In this document: positions 7,322-14,795 of the stretch, piece after piece
How the letters are laid out: each line of letters begins with the position of its first letter
Numbering within the stretch: the stretch's first letter is position 1
NCBI GenBank assembly: GCA_012961725.1
Contig: DTYU01000109.1
Span: 1 to 23,597 of the forward strand
From: Desulfotomaculum sp.
GTDB lineage: Bacteria; Bacillota; Desulfotomaculia; Desulfotomaculales; Ammonificaceae
Reading direction: 5' to 3'
Length of the DNA stretch: 23,597 nt
Translations under genes and position numbers: made by a program
The notes under the pieces: model-generated
What the model was told of the DNA's origin: nothing
The model's database searches: none
What the model saw: the letters and a program-made list of their open reading frames with translations, nothing else

Positions 7322-8356
7322 GTGTGTGTGAGGGTGGGAATTAACGGTTTTGGCAGAATCGGACGACTTTTTCTAAGGGTGGCCGTGAAAAGAAAAGGGA
7401 TCGAGGTCGTCGGGATCAACCATAAGACCCGCCGCCTTCCCGGTGCGGCGGAGTTCACTCGCCACCTCGCCTACAGCCTGCAGTACGATACCGTACACGG
7501 TACACTGACCGACAAAATCGGCAGCACCGAGAGGTCGCTTACAATAGGCGACCGCGAGATCCCTGTGTACTCTATGGCCGATCCGGCGGAGATTCCATGG
7601 GGTGAGTTTCAGGCCGATCTGGTTGTCGAATCAACCGGCAGGTTCCGTGACGGTAAAGAAGCGGCTAAACACCTTGCGGGAGGTGCAAAAAAGGTAATAA
7701 TCACGGCGCCGGCAAAAAACGAAGACATCACCATTGTAATGGGAGTTAACCATCAGCTCTATGATCCCGAAAAGCACAATATAATCTCCAACGCCTCCTG
7801 CACCACCAACTGCTTGGCTCCCATCGCAAAGACCCTCCACCAGCGCTTTGGTATCGTAAAAGGCCTGATGAATACCATTCACGCCTACACAAACGACCAA
7901 CAGATTCTCGATATGCCTTACAAAGATTTCCGCCGGGGCCGTGCGGCAGGCCTGTCGATAATCCCTTCAACCACCGGTGCGGCAAGGGCTATTGGACGGG
8001 TGCTGCCGGAGCTCGACGGCAGGCTGAACGGGCTTGCCTTCAGGGTACCGGTTCCCAATGTCTCGGTGTTGGACCTGGTCGCGGAGCTTGCTAAGCCAGC
8101 GACGGCCGCCGAGGTCAACCAGGCGCTCAAAGAGGCCGCAGAAGGTGATTTGCAGGGAATCATGGATTACAATGAACTGCCGCTGGTCTCACACGATTAT
8201 AACGGAAACCCGCGTTCCTCTGTAGTGGACGGGCTGTCGACGATGGTTGTCGGGGAGAACATGGTCCGGGTGGTGGCCTGGTATGACAACGAGTGGGCTT
8301 ACGTCAACCGGGTCGCCGACTTAGCCGAATATATCGCCGAAAAGGGGCTAAAGTAA
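7322..8356 (+). CDS. gap: Type I glyceraldehyde-3-phosphate dehydrogenase
   Basis: The 344-aa product oxidises and phosphorylates glyceraldehyde 3-phosphate to 1,3-bisphosphoglycerate, or the reverse. The Rossmann start VRVGINGFGRIGR, the catalytic SNASCTTNCLAP (C160), H187 in TIHAYTNDQ and the end AWYDNEWAY are all present; C160 and H187 have the canonical 27-residue spacing. The frame is open upstream to 7175; GTG 7322 gives the family N-terminus, with GGGAAGGGG 12 bases before it, a rather long spacer (TTG 7310 would be too close to it). Two oddities: residue 34 is His in GINHKTRR where NAD-specific enzymes carry Asp (Asp32 by Bacillus numbering), and about eight extra residues follow. The sequence resembles B. 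subtilis GapB, the gluconeogenic NADP-preferring type, in several stretches. First gene of gap-pgk-tpiA-eno. Confidence 0.95.
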   Translation: MCVRVGINGFGRIGRLFLRVAVKRKGIEVVGINHKTRRLPGAAEFTRHLAYSLQYDTVHGTLTDKIGSTERSLTIGDREIPVYSMADPAEIPWGEFQADLVVESTGRFRDGKEAAKHLAGGAKKVIITAPAKNEDITIVMGVNHQLYDPEKHNIISNASCTTNCLAPIAKTLHQRFGIVKGLMNTIHAYTNDQQILDMPYKDFRRGRAAGLSIIPSTTGAARAIGRVLPELDGRLNGLAFRVPVPNVSVLDLVAELAKPATAAEVNQALKEAAEGDLQGIMDYNELPLVSHDYNGNPRSSVVDGLSTMVVGENMVRVVAWYDNEWAYVNRVADLAEYIAEKGLK

Positions 8357-8470
8357 TTGTAAATGCAGCGGTAGCGCGCGAGAGTTATATCTTCGCGGCG
8401 CTCATAATAACAGTGTCCGATAGCCGCGGGATACCGACTTTTTGAGCAGTGAAGTCAGGACTGCGCGGTT

Positions 8471-8493
8471 GCCGGAAATGACCGTTTTCCGGC
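8471..8493 (+). other. Hairpin in the gap-pgk spacer
   Basis: Arms GCCGGAAA (8471-8478) and TTTCCGGC (8486-8493) form a perfect 8-bp stem with a seven-base loop, 44 bases before the pgk ATG. It is followed by CTTCTTG, a weak T-rich tail. It could be a partial terminator, an mRNA processing or stabilising element, or a repeat remnant. Confidence 0.45.
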
Positions 8494-8497
8494 CTTC

Positions 8498-8525
8498 TTG
8501 TAACTGTGAACCTCGAACTTTGAAG
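8498..8525 (+). repeat. Heptamer array before pgk, four degenerate units
   Basis: TTGTAAC, TGTGAAC, CTCGAAC and TTTGAAG lie head to tail and end a few bases before the GGAGGG ribosome site of pgk. Confidence 0.55.
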
Positions 8526-8537
8526 CGGAGGGTTTGG

Positions 8538-9719
8538 ATGCCGAAGAAGACAGTACGCGACATCGATGTTAAAGGGAAGCGGGTGCTGGTACGGGTTGAT
8601 TTTAATGTGCCTTTGAAAGCCGGAAAGGTGGCTGAAGACACCCGGATTAAGGCAGCCCTGCCCACCATAAGCTACCTCTGCGAGCAGGGCGCGAAGGTGA
8701 TCCTGATTTCACACTTAGGGCGTCCCAAGGGAGCGCCCGACGACGGGTTGAGGCTTGACCCCGTGGCTATTCGCTTAGGCGAACTGATCGGACGCCCGGT
8801 GCGAAAGGTCGACGATTGTACCGGTCCGGAGGTGGAAGCAGCGGTGGAATCGTTAGATGCCAGCGGCATCCTGCTCTTAGAAAACATCCGATTTCACCCG
8901 GGTGAAACGAAAAACGACCCGCATCTGTCGCAACGATTGGCGGCGCTTTGCGACATCTTTGTGAACGATGCCTTTGGTACGGTGCACCGGGCACATGCCT
9001 CCGTTGTGGGGGTCGCCGCCCTGCGCCCGGCGGTAGCCGGTTTCTTGATGAAAAAAGAGCTCGAAGTGCTCAGCGGGCTTTTGAGCCGACCTGAAAGGCC
9101 GTTTGTAGTGATAATAGGGGGCGCCAAAATCTCCGACAAGATCGGGGTTTTGGAAAACCTCGTGGACCGGGTTGAGAAGATGCTGATCGGGGGAGGGATG
9201 GCCAACACGTTCCTTGCGGCGCAGGGCCAAAAAATGGGGCTTTCGCTGGTGGAAACCGACAGGTTTGCAGCGGCGCGCAGTCTCCTTTCCCGTGCCAAGG
9301 CGCGCGGCCTGCAAGTGGTGTTACCGGTGGATCTTGCCGTCGCGGAAAGCCAGGCGCCCGGGGCGCCGATCCGGGTCGTACCGGCCGACGCCGTTGGGGA
9401 GGGTTGGATGGCTCTCGACATCGGACCGGAAACGGTGCGCCTGTTTACTGCTGCGCTTGCCGGGGCAAAGACCGTTTTTTGGAACGGGCCGCTCGGCTTG
9501 TTTGAGCAGCCGCCGTTCGATGCCGGAACGATTGCCATAGCCCAGGCGTTACCGGGGAACGGGGCCACTACCGTAATTGGCGGCGGCGATACCGTCCGGG
9601 CAGTGAAACGTGCAGGGGTAATGGAAAAGATCACCCACGTATCTACCGGGGGCGGGGCTTCGCTGAGATTTTTGGAGGGCAAGGGGCTCCCAGGGCTGGC
9701 CGTTCTGCAGGACAAGTAG
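8538..9719 (+). CDS. pgk: Phosphoglycerate kinase
   Basis: The 393-aa product has the standard length for phosphoglycerate kinase, which transfers the acyl phosphate of 1,3-bisphosphoglycerate to ADP. Seen here: VLVRVDFNVPL at residues 16-26 and LISHLGRPKG for substrate binding, the RFHPGE loop, IGGAKISDKIGVLENL, GGGMANTFL, WNGPLGLFE and, for nucleotide binding, VIGGGDTVRAV with STGGGASLRFLEG near the end. ATG 8538 follows GCGGAGGG at five bases; in-frame codons upstream to 8442 do not look like the family. It lies 181 bases after gap and 161 before tpiA, wider gaps than in compact glycolytic operons, filled by repeats and a hairpin. Nothing essential is missing. Confidence 0.96.
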   Translation: MPKKTVRDIDVKGKRVLVRVDFNVPLKAGKVAEDTRIKAALPTISYLCEQGAKVILISHLGRPKGAPDDGLRLDPVAIRLGELIGRPVRKVDDCTGPEVEAAVESLDASGILLLENIRFHPGETKNDPHLSQRLAALCDIFVNDAFGTVHRAHASVVGVAALRPAVAGFLMKKELEVLSGLLSRPERPFVVIIGGAKISDKIGVLENLVDRVEKMLIGGGMANTFLAAQGQKMGLSLVETDRFAAARSLLSRAKARGLQVVLPVDLAVAESQAPGAPIRVVPADAVGEGWMALDIGPETVRLFTAALAGAKTVFWNGPLGLFEQPPFDAGTIAIAQALPGNGATTVIGGGDTVRAVKRAGVMEKITHVSTGGGASLRFLEGKGLPGLAVLQDK

Positions 9720-9802
9720 AACTGCTATATTTTAGCGTTTTTCCGGCCTGCGGGGTTTGGTAATCAGAGGCCGGAACTGTCGCAGATATGAAACGAATCA
9801 TT

Positions 9803-9844
9803 CTGGCTCCTGACTGCTGACTCCTAAACTTGGAACTTTGAACT
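9803..9844 (+). repeat. Heptamer array before tpiA, six degenerate units
   Basis: CTGGCTC, CTGACTG, CTGACTC, CTAAACT, TGGAACT and TTGAACT follow one another, then the leader module shared with gap. This is the longest plain array in the window. Confidence 0.6.
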
Positions 9845-9880
9845 GTTTGAGTTCGAGCTATTTTCGGAGGCGGAGAATTT

Positions 9881-10654
9881 TTGGCGCGCACGCAGATTAT
9901 TGCAGGCAACTGGAAGATGTTCAAGACGATTCCGGAAGCACAGGCCTTTACGCAGGAGCTTATAGGGAGCGCCGACTTCAGCGGGGTGGAAGTGGTACTA
10001 TGTCCACCCTTTCCGGCACTCTGGCCGGTGGCACAGGCGGTGTCCGGGACTCCTGTCCGGGTGGCGGCGCAGAATCTTTTCTGGGAAGACCAGGGAGCTT
10101 ACACCGGAGAAGTCTCGGCACCGATGCTGCGGGAAGCGGGCTGCCGTTACGTGGTCATCGGCCATTCGGAGCGGCGCCAGTACTTCGGGGAAACGGACGA
10201 GACGGTCAATCGGAAGGTGAAGGCGGCCCTCCGGCACGGACTGACGCCGATCGTGTGTGTGGGAGAGAGGCTCGCAGAACGGGAAGCAGGGGAGACCTTT
10301 AAGGTGGTTGAGCGGCAGGTGAACAGTGCCTTTGAGGGCGTAGAGGAAGCGGCGGCGGCCGGAGCGGTAATCGCCTACGAGCCGGTCTGGGCCATCGGCA
10401 CCGGCAGAACGGCTTCACCCGAGGACGCACAGGCGGTGAACAGCTTCATCCGCGGGGTTTTCGGCGGGTTGTATTCGCCGGCAGCAGCGGAACGGGTTCG
10501 CATACAGTACGGCGGCAGCGTAACGCCGGAGAACGCGGCGTCGCTGCTGGCGCAACCGGATATTGACGGCGCATTGGTCGGGGGGGCCAGTCTAAAGGCG
10601 GCGTCTTTTGTCGCGATTATCGATGCGGCGCGGAGGGTACAAACAGCTCGTTGA
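9881..10654 (+). CDS. tpiA: Triosephosphate isomerase
   Basis: The 257-aa product interconverts dihydroxyacetone phosphate and glyceraldehyde 3-phosphate. It carries N10 and K12 (AGNWKM), catalytic H95 in VIGHSERR and catalytic E167 in AYEPVWAIGTG, plus IQYGGSV and the phosphate-binding GALVGGASL near the end; positions equal the textbook numbering. Translation starts at TTG 9881, giving MARTQIIAGNWKM; GGAGG lies ten bases and CGGAG five bases upstream. The leader has six consecutive heptanucleotide units (9803-9844) and a 36-base module shared with gap. It is third in gap-pgk-tpiA-eno. No gpmI follows, contrary to the common Firmicute order. Confidence 0.96.
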   Translation: MARTQIIAGNWKMFKTIPEAQAFTQELIGSADFSGVEVVLCPPFPALWPVAQAVSGTPVRVAAQNLFWEDQGAYTGEVSAPMLREAGCRYVVIGHSERRQYFGETDETVNRKVKAALRHGLTPIVCVGERLAEREAGETFKVVERQVNSAFEGVEEAAAAGAVIAYEPVWAIGTGRTASPEDAQAVNSFIRGVFGGLYSPAAAERVRIQYGGSVTPENAASLLAQPDIDGALVGGASLKAASFVAIIDAARRVQTAR

Positions 10655-10674
10655 TGACGGTCTATCGGTTGCTG

Positions 10675-10736
10675 CCTGCCTGCGTCGCAGCGTGGCAGGC
10701 AGGCCCGGGATGAAAATGATTCATCGGAACCGATGA
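10675..10736 (+). repeat. Two adjacent palindromes between tpiA and eno
   Basis: The first has arms CCTGCCTGC (10675-10683) and GCAGGCAGG (10695-10703) with an 11-base loop and no T-run. The second is TCATCGG (10721-10727) facing CCGATGA (10730-10736). GC-rich palindromes of this kind are typical of REP-like intergenic repeats; transcript-processing roles are possible. Confidence 0.6.
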
Positions 10737-10738
10737 TA

Positions 10739-10769
10739 AGGATAATTTAGTATGGTGTCCCCGTAATTT
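10739..10769 (+). repeat. GTGTCCCC-core intergenic element, copy 1
   Basis: The element contains AATTTAGTATGGTGTCCCC and ends in TAATTT, directly before the eno ribosome site. It recurs inverted at 15484-15510 and in direct orientation at 21928-21956. Copies 1 and 3 share the leading AGGATAATTT and differ mainly by a two-base indel. Confidence 0.7.
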
Positions 10770-10785
10770 CGAAGGAGGGTGAAAA

Positions 10786-12066
10786 TTGAGCGTTATTGCC
10801 GATGTATCCGCAAGGGAGATACTTGATTCGCGGGGAAATCCCACGGTGGAGGTGGAGGTGGTCCTCGAAGACGATGCGGTTGGACGGGCGGCTGTACCTT
10901 CAGGGGCCTCCACCGGGAGGTATGAGGCGGTTGAGCTGCGGGACGGCGACACCGAGCGTTACGGCGGCAAGGGGGTTATCCGGGCGGTAGAGCACGTCAA
11001 TGCCGAGATTGCCGCTGAAATCATCGGGTTGGATGCTTTGGACCAGTCGGCGATCGACAGAAGACTCATCGAGCTGGACGGCACCGAAGACAAGTCGCGC
11101 TTGGGGGCGAACGCGATTTTGGGGGTTTCGCTGGCGGTGGCCCGGGCTGCAGCAGATTCCTTAGGATTGCCGCTCTACAGTTATATCGGCGGGGTTGGGG
11201 CCAACCTGCTTCCGGTGCCGATGATGAACGTCTTGAACGGCGGCCGGCACGCCGACAACAACTTGGACCTGCAAGAGTTCATGATCGTGCCGGTGGGCGC
11301 AGATTCCTTCGCCGGTGCTCTCCGGATCGGGGCGGAGGTCTACCACTCGCTCCGCCGGATTCTGCATGAGCGGGGTTTAAGCACCGCGGTGGGGGATGAA
11401 GGAGGGTTCGCACCCTTTTTGAACTCGAACGAAGAAGCGCTGAAACTGTTAGTGACCGCGATCGAAAAGGCAGGTCACCGGCCGGGGGATGAGGTCGCCC
11501 TTGCCCTCGATTCTGCGGCCAGTGAGTTCTACCAAGATGGATCTTACGCGCTCGAAGGGGAGAGCAGAAGCCTTTCGGCAGGTGAGTTGGTGGACTACTA
11601 TGCCGACCTGGTCGAGCGTTATCCGATCATTTCCATAGAAGACGGTCTGGCGGAGGAGGACTGGGAGGGCTGGGAGCTTCTTACCCGCCGTCTGGGGAAA
11701 ACGGTGCAACTGGTGGGTGATGATATTTTTGTGACAAACCCCCGGCGGCTCGGCCGCGGCATCGCCCTCGGCGTGGCAAACTCAATCCTGATCAAGCTCA
11801 ACCAGATCGGCACGCTGACGGAAACCCTCGAAACGATCGCCCTTGCATATCAAAACGGTTATACAACTGTAATATCCCACCGCTCCGGGGAGACCGAAGA
11901 CACCTTTATCGCCGACCTGGCCGTGGCGACCAGGGCCGGCCAGATAAAGACCGGGGCCCCGTGCCGGAGCGAGCGGGTGGCGAAGTATAACCAGCTCCTG
12001 CGGATCGAGGAGCTGTTGGCGGCCGGCGCCGCGTATCCCGGCAAAGAGGCCTTTGAAAGACGGTGA
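10786..12066 (+). CDS. eno: Enolase
   Basis: The 426-aa product converts 2-phosphoglycerate to phosphoenolpyruvate. Seen here: the start SVIADVSAREILDSRGNPTVEVEV, the mobile loop PSGASTGRYEA (residues 38-48), H155 and E164 in LNGGRHADNNLDLQEF, proton donor E205 in GDEGGFAP, the metal-ligand segments LALDSAASEFY and SIEDGLAEEDWEGW, catalytic Lys in ILIKLNQIGT and SHRSGETED. Length is typical. TTG 10786 is the start: AAGGAGG lies a few bases upstream and no alternative gives this N-terminus. It is separated from tpiA by 131 bases of palindromes and a dispersed repeat, not by gpmI. secG follows with its own promoter. Enolase is also part of the RNA degradosome in some Firmicutes, but nothing here bears on that. 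Confidence 0.97.
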   Translation: MSVIADVSAREILDSRGNPTVEVEVVLEDDAVGRAAVPSGASTGRYEAVELRDGDTERYGGKGVIRAVEHVNAEIAAEIIGLDALDQSAIDRRLIELDGTEDKSRLGANAILGVSLAVARAAADSLGLPLYSYIGGVGANLLPVPMMNVLNGGRHADNNLDLQEFMIVPVGADSFAGALRIGAEVYHSLRRILHERGLSTAVGDEGGFAPFLNSNEEALKLLVTAIEKAGHRPGDEVALALDSAASEFYQDGSYALEGESRSLSAGELVDYYADLVERYPIISIEDGLAEEDWEGWELLTRRLGKTVQLVGDDIFVTNPRRLGRGIALGVANSILIKLNQIGTLTETLETIALAYQNGYTTVISHRSGETEDTFIADLAVATRAGQIKTGAPCRSERVAKYNQLLRIEELLAAGAAYPGKEAFERR

Positions 12067-12125
12067 CTTAGGCGCTGTCGCTCAATACAAAGTGAAGAAT
12101 GCCGTTTGAATACCGTCGAAACCGG

Positions 12126-12155
12126 TTGCCAGCATCCAATTAAATATGCTATAAT
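12126..12155 (+). promoter_or_regulatory. Sigma-A promoter with extended -10 for secG
   Basis: TTGCCA (12126-12131), 18-base spacer, TATAAT (12150-12155) preceded by TG one base away (TGCTATAAT). Expected start is near 12162, giving a leader of about 18 bases with the GGGGGGAAG ribosome site. This is the best-looking promoter in the window. Confidence 0.7.
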
Positions 12156-12179
12156 ACTCCCTGGTTTGGGGGGAAGCCG

Positions 12180-12407
12180 ATGCTGAAAACGATTGTAATG
12201 GTCATCTATCTTCTGATCTGCCTCCTGCTGATCGCGGTGGTGATCCTTCAGTCCGGCCGGAGCGCCGGTCTGTCGGGGGCCATCGGCGGGGGGGCCGAGA
12301 GCCTCTTAGGCAAAAAGAAGGGCCTCGACGATTGGCTGGCCAAGGTGACGATATGGGTGGCCGTGATATTTGGCGCTCTTTCATTGCTGCTTGTCGTTTG
12401 GAAATGA
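12180..12407 (+). CDS. secG: Preprotein translocase subunit SecG
   Basis: The 75-aa product is a two-helix membrane protein of the SecYEG channel. The first hydrophobic segment covers residues 4-23, followed by the family signature ILQSGRSAGLSGAIGGGAESLLGKK, split in the usual way by a short cytoplasmic loop, and a second hydrophobic segment at 54-73. Length matches the family. ATG 12180 follows GGGGGGAAG. It lies 113 bases after eno and has its own strong promoter; eno-secG adjacency is common in Firmicutes. The neighbouring rnr and smpB genes seen in other genomes are absent, replaced by convergent ppaC. Confidence 0.94.
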   Translation: MLKTIVMVIYLLICLLLIAVVILQSGRSAGLSGAIGGGAESLLGKKKGLDDWLAKVTIWVAVIFGALSLLLVVWK

Positions 12408-12431
12408 CCGGATCGACCAAGACGCCTGAAG

Positions 12432-12467
12432 AAAAAAGCCCGCCTTTGTATCGTAGAGGCGGGCTTC
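12432..12467 (-). terminator. Intrinsic terminator of ppaC
   Basis: A 9-bp stem AGCCCGCCT (12437-12445) and AGGCGGGCT (12457-12465) is flanked by six A on its plus-strand left side, that is, a T-run after the hairpin for minus-strand transcripts. It lies directly after the ppaC stop. On the plus strand only TTC follows, so termination of secG by the same hairpin would be weak. Confidence 0.85.
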
Positions 12468-12484
12468 GCTACGGTATGCGGCCT

Positions 12485-13387
12485 TTAAGAAGTAAACGCC
12501 TTCTCAACCGGCGGGGCGACCTGTTTCTTCCGGGACATGCAGCCCTGGAGCCAGAAGGAGGGCCCCTCCGGTTTGACCGCGAAGGCCTTTTCCATCATGG
12601 CCGGGTCGCCTGCAAAGTAAAGCTCGGAGCCCTCCTTAATGATGTCGGTCGCCATGAAGACCACCATGGCATAACCCTTGCTGTTCTTAAGCTCATTCAG
12701 GTAGTTGACGATATCGTCTTTCCGCTCATAGACTTCGTTAATGTCTATTACCTCGGTTTGGCCGATGCCCACTTTCTTACCCGCGAAGTCGTAATCCTTG
12801 AAATCGACATGGATCACGTCGGCGATCGGTTTGCCTTTGATGCTGGCCTTGGCCTTCTTAACGTCGATGCCGAACGCCTGGACGTCGGGTATTCCGGCGA
12901 TCTTCGCCAGCTCTGCCGCAATCGTCTTATCCTCTTCGGTGGTGGTCGGGGATTTGAATATCACCGTGTCGGAAAGAACCGCTGCTAATAGAAGTCCGGC
13001 GTAAGTGGGGTTGTTCTTAATGGCGTCCATATGGTGCTTGGCGATAATCGTAGCGGTGCTTCCCACCGGCTCCACGTGAATGTAAATCGGGGTGTTACAA
13101 ACAAAGTTCATCTTGTGGTGGTCGAGAACCTCGATGATTTCAGCCTTATCGGCACCGTCGACCACCTGCGCAGGCTCGTTGTGATCGACTAAGACAAGCT
13201 TCTTACCCGCAGCGTCCGTCAGCAGCTCCGGGGCGGGAACCTTGAAATAGTCTAAGACGTAAGCCGTTTCTTCATTTAATTCGCCGGGTCTGGCCGGCTT
13301 GTATCCCTTAAGACCGGCATAGACGATCGCCGAACAAACGGTATCCGTATCAGGGCTCTTATGGCCGATTACGTAAACTTCGCTCAC
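12485..13387 (-). CDS. ppaC: Manganese-dependent inorganic pyrophosphatase (family II)
   Basis: The 300-aa product hydrolyses pyrophosphate to two phosphates, pulling biosynthetic reactions forward. It is a DHH-fold family II enzyme: H9, D13 and D15 in GHKSPDTDTVCSAI, D68 in LVDHNEPAQ, the D89-H90-H91 motif and D140 in LSDTVIF form the two-metal site, and the C-terminal SRKKQVAPP motif binds substrate. It is the short form without the CBS and DRTGG regulatory insert seen in many clostridial enzymes, so direct adenine-nucleotide control is not expected. GTG 13387 follows GGAGGT at eight bases. It is convergent with secG, divergent from rodA, and ends in a strong terminator, so it is probably monocistronic. 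Confidence 0.95.
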   Translation of the reverse strand: MSEVYVIGHKSPDTDTVCSAIVYAGLKGYKPARPGELNEETAYVLDYFKVPAPELLTDAAGKKLVLVDHNEPAQVVDGADKAEIIEVLDHHKMNFVCNTPIYIHVEPVGSTATIIAKHHMDAIKNNPTYAGLLLAAVLSDTVIFKSPTTTEEDKTIAAELAKIAGIPDVQAFGIDVKKAKASIKGKPIADVIHVDFKDYDFAGKKVGIGQTEVIDINEVYERKDDIVNYLNELKNSKGYAMVVFMATDIIKEGSELYFAGDPAMMEKAFAVKPEGPSFWLQGCMSRKKQVAPPVEKAFTS

Positions 13388-13612
13388 GTATACTACCTCC
13401 TATAATAAAGATTGATTGAAACCGTCTTAAATCTTCTCCTTACCTGCGGCTCAAAAACAACAGATCAAGCGACCGGAAAACGTTTTGTATATCAGGCCCG
13501 GCGCCAACTCACCTCCTTTGTTTGTGTCCAAGGTAATAGTGAATATTTTCGCTATTTCCACCGCTTTTCCTTCAAAGAAACATAAATTTGCTTAACAAAA
13601 AGAGTTTTCCCC

Positions 13613-13641
13613 TTGTGTTCGTTTGTGCCGAAAACTATAAT
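13613..13641 (+). promoter_or_regulatory. Candidate promoter before rodA
   Basis: TTGTGT (13613-13618) and TATAAT (13636-13641) have a 17-base spacer. The -10 box ends only 17 bases before the rodA TTG, so the transcript would start around the ribosome site itself. Either the leader is extremely short or the boxes are fortuitous. The rest of the 271-base ppaC-rodA spacer shows no clear minus-strand promoter. Confidence 0.45.
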
Positions 13642-13658
13642 GATCAGGGTGAGTCCTG

Positions 13659-14795
13659 TTGCGGGTGAAAAGGTTTTTACGGTCCCTGGACTATACACTG
13701 CTTGCGGTGGCCGCATTAATAATTGTATACGGTCTGATAGCCATCTCGAGCGCCACGCATGTGACCAACCCCACGGGCGAAGACCCCTATTCGTTTATGA
13801 AAAAACAGATCGTCTGGGCGGCGCTCGGGTTTGCGGTGGTCTTGTTCTTTATGGGCTGGCGCTATGAGGAATTACCCCGGTACACCACAGCACTGTATAT
13901 CATCAACTTAGCGCTCCTGACAGCGGTTCTTTTCATAGGGCACACCGCTCTCGGAGCGCAGCGGTGGATAAAACTCGGGCCTTTCCTGCTGCAGCCGTCA
14001 GAGTTCGCCAAGTTCATTATCATCTTGGCGCTTGCCAACTTCCTTACACGGCGTGAGGGGAAGCTCGACCGCTTGCGGGACCTCGTCCCGGTCTTCTTGT
14101 ACACCGGTTTGCCGCTGCTGCTGATTCTTCAGCAGCCCGACCTGGGAACGTCACTCGTCTTCGTGGCTATTATGTTCGGTATGCTTTACATGGCGGGTGC
14201 CCGCCCAGCTTTGCTGCTCACCCTGGCGTTCTCCGGGCTGGTCTCCGTTTGCGGCTGGATATGGGCGCACTTGAACTACGGCGTCTGGATCCCGCTAAAG
14301 GAATACCAGCTTGCAAGATTGACCATCTTTCTCAACCCCTGGCAGGACTGGCAGGGGGCGGGTTACCATATGATACAGTCCCAGATCGCCCTTGGTTCCG
14401 GTGGCTTGCTTGGTCGCGGGCTTTACTGCGGCACGCAGAATCAGCTTAACTTTCTTCCCGAGCAGCACACCGACTTCATTTTTTCAGTCGTCGGGGAGGA
14501 GCTCGGCTTCATAGGCGCGGGAACGCTGCTGATTTTATACTTTTTGCTGCTTTATCGCGGCGTGAAGATCGCAACGGCGGCCAAGGATTCATTTGGCCGG
14601 CTGGCGGCAACCGGAATCGTCACGATGCTTGTCTTCCATATCCTCGTTAATATCGGTATGAATATCGGTATCATGCCGGTAACGGGTATTCCCCTGCCGC
14701 TTTTCAGCTACGGCGGGAGCGCAATGCTTACTAACCTTGCGGCAATAGGCCTCTTGGAGAATATTTATGCAAGGCGGCAAAAGATTCTGTTCTGA
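13659..14795 (+). CDS. rodA: Rod-shape peptidoglycan glycosyltransferase RodA
   Basis: The 378-aa product is a SEDS-family polytopic membrane protein that polymerises lipid II for side-wall synthesis with a class B penicillin-binding protein. About ten hydrophobic segments are visible. Family motifs: GAQRWIKLGPFLLQPSEFAK in the first third, LQQPDLGTSLV, NFLPEQHTDFIFSVVGEELG containing the catalytic Asp, and MPVTGIPLPLFSYGGSA near the end. The short length and the PVTGIPLP context fit RodA, although FtsW/SpoVE cannot be fully excluded. TTG 13659 follows AGGGTGAG; GTG 13665 is an alternative. The downstream methyltransferase start overlaps its 3' end. spoIVFA/FB lie farther downstream, reminiscent of the mre-min-spoIVF region of other spore formers. 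Confidence 0.92.
   Translation: MRVKRFLRSLDYTLLAVAALIIVYGLIAISSATHVTNPTGEDPYSFMKKQIVWAALGFAVVLFFMGWRYEELPRYTTALYIINLALLTAVLFIGHTALGAQRWIKLGPFLLQPSEFAKFIIILALANFLTRREGKLDRLRDLVPVFLYTGLPLLLILQQPDLGTSLVFVAIMFGMLYMAGARPALLLTLAFSGLVSVCGWIWAHLNYGVWIPLKEYQLARLTIFLNPWQDWQGAGYHMIQSQIALGSGGLLGRGLYCGTQNQLNFLPEQHTDFIFSVVGEELGFIGAGTLLILYFLLLYRGVKIATAAKDSFGRLAATGIVTMLVFHILVNIGMNIGIMPVTGIPLPLFSYGGSAMLTNLAAIGLLENIYARRQKILF

Noticed and set aside
8894..9715. Long minus-strand open frame of 273 codons opposite pgk
   Set aside because: It is the shadow of the GC-rich pgk coding strand; composition is Ser/Pro/Arg/Thr rich with no recognisable domain.
12432..12467. The same hairpin as a terminator for secG
   Set aside because: No T-run follows on the plus strand; the A-run on the left marks it as a minus-strand terminator for ppaC.
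13451..13507. Minus-strand 18-codon frame preceded by GGAGGTG upstream of ppaC, possible leader peptide
   Set aside because: The ribosome site is only two bases from the TTG, there is no biased codon run or attenuator hairpin, and ppaC has its own excellent ribosome site.
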